From: Rapana venosa
Taxonomy: Eukaryota > Mollusca > Gastropoda > Neogastropoda > Muricidae
Reading direction: 5' to 3'
Assembly: GCA_028751875.1 (NCBI GenBank)
Contig: CM054145.1
Coordinates: 10,165,952 to 10,229,951 of the forward strand
Length of the DNA: 64,000 nucleotides
Shown: positions 48,406 through 60,580 of the stretch, piece by piece
Layout: every line of letters begins with the position of its first letter
Numbering within the stretch: the stretch's first letter is position 1
The notes under the pieces: generated by a model
Seen by the model: only the letters and a program-made list of their open reading frames with translations
What the model was told of the DNA's origin: nothing
Database searches by the model: none
Position numbers and translations under genes: made by a program

Positions 48406-51118
48406 GGGTGGTGGCAGTGCTGCCTTCTCCATCCCGTCCCCTGGTCTCCCTGGTGCAGCGCTTGGCCGTCTGTTTGGCTGTGGGCAACACGGCGGTTGTC
48501 TGCCCCTCGGCCCCTACCCCGCTGTCGGCACTGCTGCTGGCGGAGGTGTGTCGGGAAGCGGGGCTGCCCGAGGGCGTGGTCAACGTGCTGACGGACGGCC
48601 GTGACAGTGGAGGCCTGCGCAAGCTGGTGATGAGGGAGGAGGTGGACAAGGTGGCTTACGCCGGAACAACCAGGGTAAGGGGGAAACCCTGACTGCTGAG
48701 ATTTGTGTGTGCTTGTGCTTTAACCCATAGCACCCTGAGGTCACCCAGTACTTTGTCACACAATTCAGGACTGTCAAGGGAAGTAATTTTGACAACTTTC
48801 AATAGTCACTACACACAAAAAATGATTAAATATATTTATGCTATCTTGTACTGCAAGAAATATTATTTCCTGCATTCTGTATTAAATTAAGTACACACTG
48901 GGCCAGGCAATTTATGCATTCATGCAGTTGTTTACAAAAACAAAACAAAAAATCACGATACCTCATCACTTTTTGCTATCGGTATGGCAATCGCGATCTC
49001 TTCTACTAAACTTGTAAACAACAGCTTGTAGGCCACTCTGCCCCATCTGCTTGATCAGTCTTAACAATATTCCAATGGAAAAAGCCTTTAAATCTGCTCT
49101 ATAGGCATCCAAATCCTCTCTCAGCACGCATCCCAACCATTGCCCATAACAAAATTTATTTAGCAAACTTTGAAAATTCATAATTTGCTTAAAACCCCAC
49201 TGATTTGGACACAGTAAAGTGCAAAAATTTAATCAACAATGGCGGCGCCCATAGTAGGCACATATTTGAGGGCGTTATTGGGCGTTTGCAGGAAAACTGG
49301 GTCTATTTTTACCAGGGCATTTGTGGGCGGTTGCAGTGGTGTTGGGTTAACTTTTCGCTAGGCACAGCAGCGCCCCAAAACAGCCAAGCCTATCCTTGGG
49401 CACAACGGCCAAAAATGGCCGGCAACATGACTGTCATTTCAGAGCATTCGTACATTCGAAATTCCTGCCGGTCTCACTTCAGATCTTGTGAAAACAGAAG
49501 CAACAAGGCTGCTATGAGACTTCCACATGTATGTTGCAAATGGTGGCGATTGGAGTGAGTTTGTGGCAAGTTTTGGAGGAAAAACAATTGCAATTTTTCC
49601 TTCTTGAATCCGACATGTACAATCATTTTTATGGCTTGCATGCTGAAAATATGATGCTGTGAGATGTGTTCAGATACTGATGTAAGCAATCCTAGTAGTG
49701 TGTGCACTTCTTATTTTGTTGATTGAAGTGAGAGAGACAACTTTGACAAAATGAAGTTCGAGACACAGATCAAACATGAAATCCAACACAGCTGATGCAC
49801 GTTTTGAATTCTGCTCATAGAATCAGGGAATTATTGTGGATTTCAAGTTTGGCAATGGTTCACACTTTACATTTAGTCTTTACTGATCGACTATGACTCT
49901 GACTTGCTAAAGTTGGTTCGTGTGCTTTATGAGGCTTTTTGTGTGCGAGTTTATGTGTGTGTGTGAGTGCAGGCTGAAAAAAGGCCATAAGCTTACTCTT
50001 TTACCCTCAATAAAGATCATTTTGACTTGACTAGTAGGCTTGACTTTCACAGTCCATATGTGCTGCAGCTCTGGGAGCTAGTTGGCCTTTGGAGAACATC
50101 TCCAATGCTGACTGTCCCTATGCCCTCTTGGCCGAGAGAGTGGGGATGCAAGTGCTTCGATTTGTTTTGTTTTTTACAAGATTCAGCGCTATATAAATTG
50201 CATATATTATTATTATTACTATGTACTGTGGGCAAGGTATCTCCACTATAATCAAATTTCTGCCCAATTTCCGAAACAGCAGCTACCTCCTCTGCTGTTT
50301 TGGAGGTCATCGTCGAACACGACGGACAAACATATCACCCCAGCATCCCCGTGGTGGAGAATGATAGTGTTGACTGTGCTGGTGTGTGTGTGTGGTGCAG
50401 GAGGGGCAGATGTTGCGGCAGTTGCTGGCAGGCAGTGGCAAAAGCCTGTCGCTGGAGCTGAGCGGCAGTTGTGCCATGCTGGTGTTCGAGCACTCCGACC
50501 TGGACAGTGTGGTGGAGGGGGTGGTGGAGGCGGGCTGGGGGTATCAAGGACAGGTGATTTGTAGGGTGGGGATGAGGGTGGTGGGGGGGGGGTGTGGGGG
50601 GGGGGGGGGGGGGGGAAGAGTGTGAGAGGTGTGTTTGTGTGTGGTTGTGCGTGTGTGTGTGTTTGTGTGTGAGGGAGAGAAGAGTGTGTGTGCGAGAGAG
50701 TTAGAGAGAGAGAGAGAAAGAGATATTTTATTTTTTATTTTTTATTTTATTCTTTTATTTCGAGGATAATGGAATAAGCACTCATGTGGTTTTTTTCCAT
50801 CCAGTTCCCGTGTGTAAGCAGTTTTGTAAATTTTGTCATCCGTTCCCACCAGCACACAATGGCCTACTCTTCCGAAAAGCGGAACGGGTTTTAACATGTG
50901 TGCAAGATGTTCTGCATGCGTTCGCACACGGGACCTCGGTTTACAGTCTCAACCGAATGACTTTTGGGGCAGTGGAGTCGGCACTGAAGTTAACTCCAGA
51001 GGAAAAATCCTCTCGAACGAGAATCGAACCCGGGTCAGCAGATCATGAATACATCAATGTAACCACCAGGCTATGTGTGTGTTTGTTTGAGAGAGTGAGA
51101 GTGTGAGTGAGTGAGTGA

Positions 51119-51159
<41 letters not shown>

Positions 51160-51161
51160 GT

Positions 51162-51194
<33 letters not shown>

Positions 51195-52335
51195 GGGAAG
51201 AGAGAGAGGTGTGTGTGTTTGGGAGAGAAGAGGGTGTGTGTGTGTGTGAGAGAGAGAGTGAGAGAGCGAGTGTGTGTATGTGTATGTGTGTGTGTGTTTA
51301 TGTATTTGAATATGTGTGTGTATGCATATGTATGTGTGTGTGCATGCATGTATGTGTGTGTATGCATATATGTATGTGTGTGTGCATGTACATGCCTATA
51401 TATGTGTGTGTTTGCTATATTTTCATCAGTACATCCACACCCTTCCTTCCTTCCTTCCTTCCTTCTTCCTTCCTCCTCCTTCTTCCTTCCTTCCTTCCCT
51501 CCCTCCCTCCCTTCCTTCCTTCCTCCTCCTCCTCCTCCTCCTCCTCCCCCTTCCCTCCCTCCTCCTCTCCTCCCTCCCTTCCTTCTCATCCTTCCCTCCT
51601 TCCTTCTTCCTCCTCCTTCCTTCTTCCTTCCTTCTCCTCCTTCCCTCCTCCTCCTTCTTCCTTCCTTCCTTCGTCATCCTCCCTCCCTTCCCTTCTCTTC
51701 CTTTTCCCTCCCTTCCTTCCTTCCTCCTCCCTCCTTCCTCCTCCCTCCCTCTCCTCCCTCCCTCCTATCTCTCTCTGTGTTATTCCTGTCAGCTGAACAC
51801 CTCAGCCTGCAGACTGTTGGTACAAGAGTCGGTGTCAGAGAAGCTGACCCACAAGCTCCGCCAGCGGCTGGAGAAGGTGCGCGTGGGCAGCAGCCTGGAG
51901 AAGAACAACGACGTGGGAGCCATGACCACGGAGAGCATGGCGGAGCTGATAGGCAACGCTGTGGAGGAGGCCAGGCAAGAGGGGGCTCAGGTGAGCGTTC
52001 AGCTGGGGGCGGGGTGTGTGAGGGGTGTTTGAATGGGTTTGTGTGTTGAGTGTGTGTGTGTTTCTGTGTGAGTGTGTGTGAGAGAGAGAGAGAGAGACAA
52101 TGACAATAACACAATGACAAATTCTTTTATTTTGAGGATAAAGAATAAGCACCCATGTGCTTTTTTACATCCAGTCCCAGCCCTTAGGGATATAATAATA
52201 ATAATAATGATGTATGGAATTTATATAGCGCTGGATATATATAAGAGAGAGAGAGAGAGAGTGTGTGTGTGTGTTGGGGTGGAATTGAACCTAAGACTGT
52301 TCGTGTTTTTTGTCCACCTGCTGGACAAGAGAGAG

Positions 52336-52373
<38 letters not shown>

Positions 52374-52493
52374 TGAGAGAGAGTGTGTGTGTGAGAGAGA
52401 GAGTGTATGTGTGTGAGAGAGAGAGAGAGTGTGTGTGTGAAGAGAGAGTGTGTGTGAGAGAGTGTGAGAGAGAGAGAGTGTGAGAGAGAGAGA

Positions 52494-52525
<32 letters not shown>

Positions 52526-52548
52526 GGTGTGTGGTGTGAGAGAGAGAA

Positions 52549-52592
<44 letters not shown>

Positions 52593-55500
52593 TGTGTGTG
52601 TGTGAGAGAGAGAGAGTGTGTGTGTGTGTGATGAGAGAGAGTGAGTGTTTGTGTGTGTGAGAGAAGAGAGAGTGTGTGTGTGTGTGTGTAGTGTGTGCGC
52701 ATTCAGATGTATCAGAGAGAGACAGGGAGGGAGAGAGAAAGAAAGAGAGGGAGGGGAAGGAGAGAGAGAGGGGGCTGGGGAGGGGGGGGAGAAAGGCAGA
52801 GAAGGGGCTCAGGTGATGTTTCATTTGCTTTGAGTGGGGTGTGAGAGTGTATGAATGTGTGTGTGTGTATGTATGTGTGTGTGTGCTTGCGAGTGTGTGT
52901 CACTGTGTATGTGTGTATGTTGCGCGCGCATTCAGATGTATCTTGGAAGGAGTGGGGGAGAGAGAGAGGAGAGGGAGGGAGTGAGAGAGAGAGAAGGGGT
53001 TCAGGTGATGGTTCAGTTGCTTTGAGTGGGGGTGTGAGAGTGGTTGAATGTGTGTGTGTGCATGTGTAAGTATGTGTGTGTGTGTGTGCGTGCGAGTGTG
53101 TGCGTGAGAGTGTGTGTCACTGTGTATGTGTGTGTGTGCACATTCAGATGTATCATGGAAGGAGGGGAGGGAGTGAGTGAGAGAGAGAAGGGGTTCAGGT
53201 GATGGTTCAGTTGCTTTGAGTGGGGGTGTGAGAGTGGTTGAATGTGTGTGTGTGTGTTTGTGTGCGAGTGCAAGTGCGCAGAGATGTGTTATGGAGAGAG
53301 AATATGTATATGGAGAGAAAGAGGAAGGGAGAGAGAGGGGGATGGAGGGAGAGAGAGAGAGAGAGAGAGGGATGGACGGAGAGAGAGAGGTGGGGGGTGG
53401 GGGTGGGGGCGTGGAAGGGGAGAGAGAGATATGTTCAAGATATAATGTACACATACACAAATGCATGCTACACACACACACATTCACACTACCACACACT
53501 CACATTCACACTACCACACACACATACACACACTTACATGCACGCACACCCCTTCACCCCCTCCCTTCACACACACACACAGAGGCATGCACACACATAT
53601 CCACATGCATGCATGCACACTGTAAGACACATCACTGAAATACGTACACATACTCATTTAAGTACACTAGGGCATATTGTCTAATATCACTCAGAGTGAA
53701 AAGATGTTTAACTGAAGAATGAGTGAACACTAGGGATATCTGTGAATAAAGTGTTTGATGGTTTTGCGTTAGAACCCCCCTTCCCCCTCCCTGCCCCATT
53801 TTATTTCTTTTGATTTTTAATTATTTTATTTCAAGGATAATGGAATAAGCACTCAAGTGCTTTTCTTACATCCAATCCCCGTATGTATGCAGTTTTTTTT
53901 GAAAATTTTGTCATCCGTTCCCACCAGCACACAATGGCCTACTCATCTGAAGAGCAGAGCAGGTTTTAATGTGTGCGCAAGATGTTCTGCGTGCGTTGTC
54001 ACACAGGACCTCAGTTTATAGTCTCATCCAAAGGACTTTTAGGGGGAGTGGAGTCAGCACGGACGTTAACTCCAGAGGAAAAAAATCCTCTTGAACGAGA
54101 TTCGAACCCGGGTCAGCAGATCATGAGTGTAATGCGCATCACTCTAACCACCCATCAGATCAATGGCCCGACCGAGAGTAGAGAATAGACAACTATCATT
54201 ATCTCAAAAGAACAGAAGTTATAATTCTAAGACCCCACACTGGGCACAACAGGCTAAATCACCACATGTCCACAAAGCTGAAACTCGGTCCTTCTCCCCT
54301 GTGGTAAAGAAAACCAGACTGGCGAGCACATCCTTCAAAGATGCACGCTACTCAACGACCTGAGGAAGACTGTATGGCTGACGGAGATAACCCTGCAGAC
54401 CAAGCTGTACGGCCCACGAGAGGAGCTGGAAAGGACATACCACTATTTCTTCCAAACACATCTGACGGTGTTAAAAGCGAACGAGAGAAGAAGACGACGA
54501 CTCTAACCACCAAGCTATCCCGTCCCCCCTATGTTGATGTGGTGTGGTGTGTGTGGTGTGGTGTGGTGTGGTGTGGTGTGGTGTGGTGTTGCAGGTGTAC
54601 CAGGCTAGCACAGCGGGCTGCACTGGCAACTGCTTCTACCCCCCAACCTTACTGGTGGGAGTGCAGGCTGCCTCTCGTATTGTCTATGAAGATGTAGGTT
54701 TCTTTCTCTCTGTCCGCTTTCTCCTCAGTCGTCGTTCAGTGGTGTGGGTCTTGTCTGTGCAGTGTTGCTGCTGATTTTTGTATTGGGGAGTTTTACCTCG
54801 TTTGTTTAAGTGGTTGAGGATCTATGTGGTTTTGGTTTTTTCACCACTGTTTGAAAAGAAAGAGTTAGGAACTACTCTTGGTGGTCACAGATTTATTGAA
54901 AACTTGCATTTTCAGCGTGGAAAACTAAAAATCCTTTTTGTAGGGACTGGCAAATCTGGAACTCAGCCACCCAAATTAATGCACACGTGTCTGCTATATG
55001 GAAAACTGGTTTTAACTGCACAGTATTATCAGCTTCTCTGTCATGCATGCTTATCCCAACACCACTGCAACCGCCCACAAACGCCCTGGTAAAAATAGAC
55101 TCAGTTTTCCTGCTAACGCCCCAAAACGCCCTCAAATATGTGCTTACTATGGGCGCCGCCATTGTTGTTTACATAAACGAGATTCTCATGAGAGTTGCTG
55201 CTTTGCATGAACAAGAAGCGGCCATGTTGTTTGCACTTTACTTTGTCCAAATCAGTGAGGTTTTAAGCAAAGTATGAATTTTTTAAGTTTGCTAAATAAA
55301 TTTTGTTATGGGTAATGGCAGGGATGTGTGCTGAGAGAGGATTTGGACACCTATAGAGCAGATTTAAAGGCTTTTTCCATTGGAATATTGTTAAGACTGA
55401 TAAAGCAGATGGGGCAGAGTGGCCTACAAGCTGTTGTTTACAAGTTTAGTAGAAGAGATCGTGATTGCCATACCGATAGCAAAAAGTGATGAGGTATCGT

Positions 55501-56029
55501 GATTAATTTTTTTTGGTTTGTAAACAACTGCATGAATGCAAAAATTGCCTGGCCCAGTGTGTACTTTATTTAATGCAGAATGCAGGAAATAACATTTCTT
55601 GCAGTAAAAGATAGCATAAATATATTTAATCTTTTTTTTTATGTAGTGACTATTAAAAGTTGTAAAAATTACTTCCCTTGACAGTCCTGAATTGTGTGAG
55701 AATGTACTGGGTGACCTCAGGGTGCTGTGGGATCAATTATGCTATGCAGGACTTCTAAAATGTTTTTTTATATTAATTGACAAGTAGTTGTATTGTGTTG
55801 TACACTCACTTTAGGTCACGGCAGACTTTTCTGCATGAAATTCGGGCTGCTCTCCTTGGGGAGAACATGTTGCCACAAGAGCAGCGCCTCTCATTATTTT
55901 TACTTCTTTTCCTGTCAGCATATTTATTTGGTTTCCTATCAGAAGGGCTTTTTTCGACAGAATTTTGCCAGGGACAACTCTCTTGTTGCTGTGGGTTCAT
56001 TTATGTGCACTAAATAAATAATGCACACG

Positions 56030-56060
<31 letters not shown>

Positions 56061-59000
56061 TAGCACCCAGACCACCACTCACGGTCTAGCAGATGAGGGA
56101 AAAGTTTCAGGCACAAGTGGGGATTGAACCACCAGACACTTGAAACCCAGACTTTTCGTTTTCTAGGCAGGTGTGTTACCTCTAGACCACAGATCCACTG
56201 TGTTTATCAGTTGTGTTTCATTTGGCCCAGGCCAAAAGCCGTGTCAGTTATTGATGTCAGCTAATTGCCAAGGCCTACACTAAAATGGTGTTATGCTGTA
56301 AAATGATGTGTTGAGATTGCCTTCAGCCACGCCAAGCTCTTAACATAACAACCTGCATTCTACAGGCGAAAAAAAATCCTCTGAAGTCAGAGTATGGCTG
56401 CCTATATGGCGAGGTATTTAAAAACAGTCATACATGCAAATTTCTCATCCAGTATGCAGTTTCAATCTCACAGTGATTTCTAGGTTGGATGAGTAAGTCA
56501 AGAGTGCATGTTCTGGGTGACTGACCCCAGAGTGTTAAACTGGGGAACGCATAACAACAACAGTTGTTTCATGTCATTTCCCGGTGTGTGTGTGTATGTG
56601 TGTGTGTGTGAGAGTATAAATAGCATCCCTGCCTTATGGAAATTCTGTGCTAGGAATTCCCTCTTTTCTATCCCTCTCTTTTTGTTTCTGTCTTGTTCTT
56701 TTTTCTTCTTGTTCTTTTTTCTTTCTTGTCACCTTCTCTTTCCTCTCACTTTTTCCCCATTGAGGGCCAGTGTAAAGAAGCCTCTGGCTTCACAATTAAC
56801 CTCTAATTTGGAGTTCAAGTTCGAGTTCTCTCGTCTATTTCCTTGGCTGTTCTTGGTTCATTCTCCGCTTTTTCTTTTTTTATCAGTAAGATTTTTTCTT
56901 CCATGCCGAAGTCAGACGTGCTGGGCCTGACTTGTCAGGCTCTTAAATGGCCGTGCAGCGCATTTTCGCTCATATGACAGATAACAATAGTTGCTGTCTG
57001 AGCGTTCGACGGAGAAGAAGAAGTCTCATGTTATTGTTTTATTTATTTTATTTTATTTATTCTTGTATATCGAGGATAATGGAATAAGCACTCATGTGCT
57101 TTTTTTACATCCAATCCCCGTGTGTATGCGGGTTTGTAAATTTTGTCATCCGTTCCCACCGGCACACAATGGCCTATACTCTTCCCGAAAAGCGGAACGG
57201 GATTTAACCCGTGCGCAAGATGTTCCGCGTGCGTTACGAACACAGGGGCCTGGGGTTTGTCGTCTCACGCGAAGGATCGACCAACGTGTGCAGATTCCCG
57301 GACCGGTGGTGAGTCTCCTGCCCTTCCGCACGGCCAAGGAGGCCATGGCCATGGCCAACAACTCGGCCTTCGCCGTGGCCGCCAGCGTGTGGACGGAGAG
57401 TGTCAGTCTGGCGCTGGAGGTGTCGGCAGGGCTGCAGGCGGGCACGGTGTGGGTCAACAGCCACAACACTGACGACGCTGCCGCCGGCTTTGGCGGCGCC
57501 AAGCTGAGTGGCAGTGGCCGCGTGGGAAGCCGGAGGGTGTGTTGTGTTTGTTTGTTTGTTTATTTATTTATTTTTATTTTTATTTTGAGGATTTATTTAT
57601 TTATTCTTTTATATCGAGGATAATGGAATAAGCACTCATGTGCTTTCTTTTTACATCCAGTCCCCCATGTGTATGCAGTTTTGTAAATTTTGTCATCCGT
57701 TCCCATCTGTACAATGGCCTACTCTTCTGAAAAGTGTAACAGGTTTTTAATGTGTGTGCAAGATGTTCTGCGTGTGTTGGTACACGGGACCTCGGTTTAT
57801 AGTCTCATCCGAAGGACTTTTTTTTGGGAAGTGGAGTCGGCACTGATGTTAACTCCAGAGGAAAAATCCTCTTGAATGAGATTCGAAGCCAGGTCAGCAG
57901 ATCACTAGTGCAGTGTGTGTGTATTTATCTGTCCATATATCTGTTATGTGTTTTGGGGTTGTTTTGATTGGGGGGGGGGGGGGGGGGGTTGGCGTTGGGT
58001 TCTTTTTGGGTTTGGTTTTTGTTAAAGGTTGTTTTGGGTTTTTTGTTTTAAAAAAAAAATTACCCAGCTATTACATCTTTCACAACCATCTGCTTGTCTC
58101 TCTTTCTCTCTCCCTCTCCCTCCCTCTCTCCTCCCTCCCCTCCTCTCCTCCCTCCCTCCCTCTCTCCCTCCCCTCTCCTCCCTCTCTCTATCCCTACCTC
58201 TCTCCCTCCCTCTCTATCCCTACCTCTCTCTCTCCGCCCTCTCCCTCTCCGCCCCTCCCCTCTCTCACTCTCCCCCTCCCTCTCTCTCCCTCCCTCTCTC
58301 TCCCTCCCTCCCCTCTCTCTCCCTCCCTTCCTCTCCCTCCCTCCCTCTTCCTCCCTCCCTCCCTCTCTATCCCTACCTCTCTCCTCCCTCTCTCCCTCCC
58401 TCCCCCTCCTTCCCTCTCCCTCCCTCCCTCCTTCCCTCCCTCCCTCTCTCTTCCTCCCTCTCTCCCTCCCTCCCTCCCTCGCTCTCTGTCTGTGTGTGTG
58501 GATGGACAGGGCCTGCTGGAGTATGTGCTGGCCTCGTGGGTGGCGAGGACGTCTGGAGCCTGCAAGGTCAACCTGGGGTCCTTCGGCTCCACCGTGGCTC
58601 CGCGACCCGGGGACAAGTCAGTGGGGGGTGCCGGTGACTCCCCGCAGTAAGAGTTCGAGTCTTCAGGCTTGATCTGATCTGTTGTGCCCCATGCTGCGTA
58701 AAAATCCAGCATGACTCGGGTCAAGGGTCCAGTGCTAAAATAAGTGTGCCCTTTCCTTTTGCCAAGTTCTGGTGTGGTCAGTTTCTGCTATAAATTAGCA
58801 CCATCTGGGATGGAATGGATATTTTCCTTATTTTTTATTTTATTCTTTAATATCGAGTATAATGGAGTAAGCACTTATGTGCTTTTTTACATCCAGTCCC
58901 TGTGTGTATGCAGTTTTGTAAATTCTGTCATCTGTTCCCACCGGCACATAATGGCCTACTCTTACGAAAAGCGGAACAGGGTTTTAACGTGTGCGCAAGA

Positions 59001-60543
59001 TGTTCTGCGTGCGTTCGCACACGGGGCCTCGGTTTATAGTCTCATCCGAAGGATAGCAGCTGAGAGTAGCTGAAAGTGAGGGAAACTGACAACTGTGGTC
59101 TGTTGTGTTTGGCAATGACCTCCAAAACAGCAGAGGAGGCAACTGCTGTTTCAGAAATTTGAACATAGTGGAGATGCCCTTGTCCACAGCACATCCCCAC
59201 AGCTGTCAGTTTCTCCCACTCTCAGCTGCTATCCATTCCATCCCAGCCCAGCTGGTGCTAATTATAGCAGGAACTGACCACACTTGGACTAGGTAAAAGG
59301 AAGAGGCATGCTAAATTTAGACGTCTTGATTAAGTGATGTTGGATCTGCGTACTGTGCCCCCTGTACCCCCACTCTCTCACCCAAGTGGGCATAAGGACA
59401 GTCAGTGTTGGAGATGTTCACCAAAGGCCAACTAGCCCCTTGAGCTGCAGCACATAAGGACTGTGCAAGTCAAGCCTCCTAGTCAGAGAGTCATAGTCAA
59501 TCACTAAAGACTAAGCTGTAAAGTGGAATTCCATGAGTGGGAAAGCCACTGGTCATACAGCCTCTCACTTTGCTGTTGTTGCCCCCCTGCGTCAGTGGTT
59601 TAACCAGGAACTATGTTCAGGGTGCACTAAAAAAAACTACAACCCTAAGTGGAAAATGAAGTTGGGAAATCTGTTGTTGGAATATAGTTTAAAAATTTTT
59701 TTACTGTTGAAGGGAAAGTGAGATTTACTGATGTAATATCACTGTAGTTTTCCTTGCTTTTTATTGGGGGTGGTGAGGGTTTTTTGTTTTTGTTTTTTCA
59801 AGGAATTAAGGAGATGAATTGTCTAGGGTGGTGTTTGTGTGCGTGTTTTTAGGGATTCTACAACTTGTGCTTGTGTTTCGCTAGGCATATAATTGATGTC
59901 AAGAATAAAAAAGCCCCAGTATACACAAAACGGAGTCAGGTTATCTGAGATGCCAGTTTAATAACAAAGGCTGGGATATTTGTAAAACTTGCTAGAATTG
60001 ACCATAAAACTTTTTTAAAAAATCAATTTTTTGGTTGAATGAAAATAGCAGTTTTTGCTGTTGTTGACATTATTACTCTAGTTTCTTGTTTTAATGACAG
60101 AATAACATGACTGTAAAGAAATCAAGAGATGGATCATTTCATATCAGTATCAAAGCATATTTTGCATTAATTTTACAAACTGGACTAAAGTTTTTTGAAT
60201 TTTTGAATTTTAAAAATTATTTTATATCAAGGATAATGGAATAAGCACTTATGTGCTTTTTTACATCCAGTCCCTGTGTGTATGCGGTTTTGTAAATTCT
60301 GTCATCTGTTCCCACGGGCACACAATGGCCTACTCTTATGAAAAGCGGAACAGGATTTAACGTGTGCGTAAGATGTTCTTTGTGCGTTTGCACACGGGGC
60401 CTCGGTTTATAGTCTCATACCCATGCTAAACAGAGTTTGCACTCTCCTTGAAACTGGAAGCTCCTTGGATTTTGTATTGATTGTATTGGATTGAGCGCTT
60501 TGATTTGTTGCTTTACAAGATTCAGCGCTATATAAATTCCGTA

Positions 60544-60580
<37 letters not shown>

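Noticed and set aside
51071..52049. Long frames of Val/Cys, Ser/Pro/Leu composition
   Set aside because: Products of (GT)n and (CCTT)n tracts. Only 51793-51990 is a real exon.
52184..53684. His/Thr- and Ser/Leu-rich frames
   Set aside because: GT/GA microsatellite translations.
57913..58724. 245-codon and related frames rich in Ser/Pro/Leu
   Set aside because: CT-repeat translation running into the genuine exon 10.
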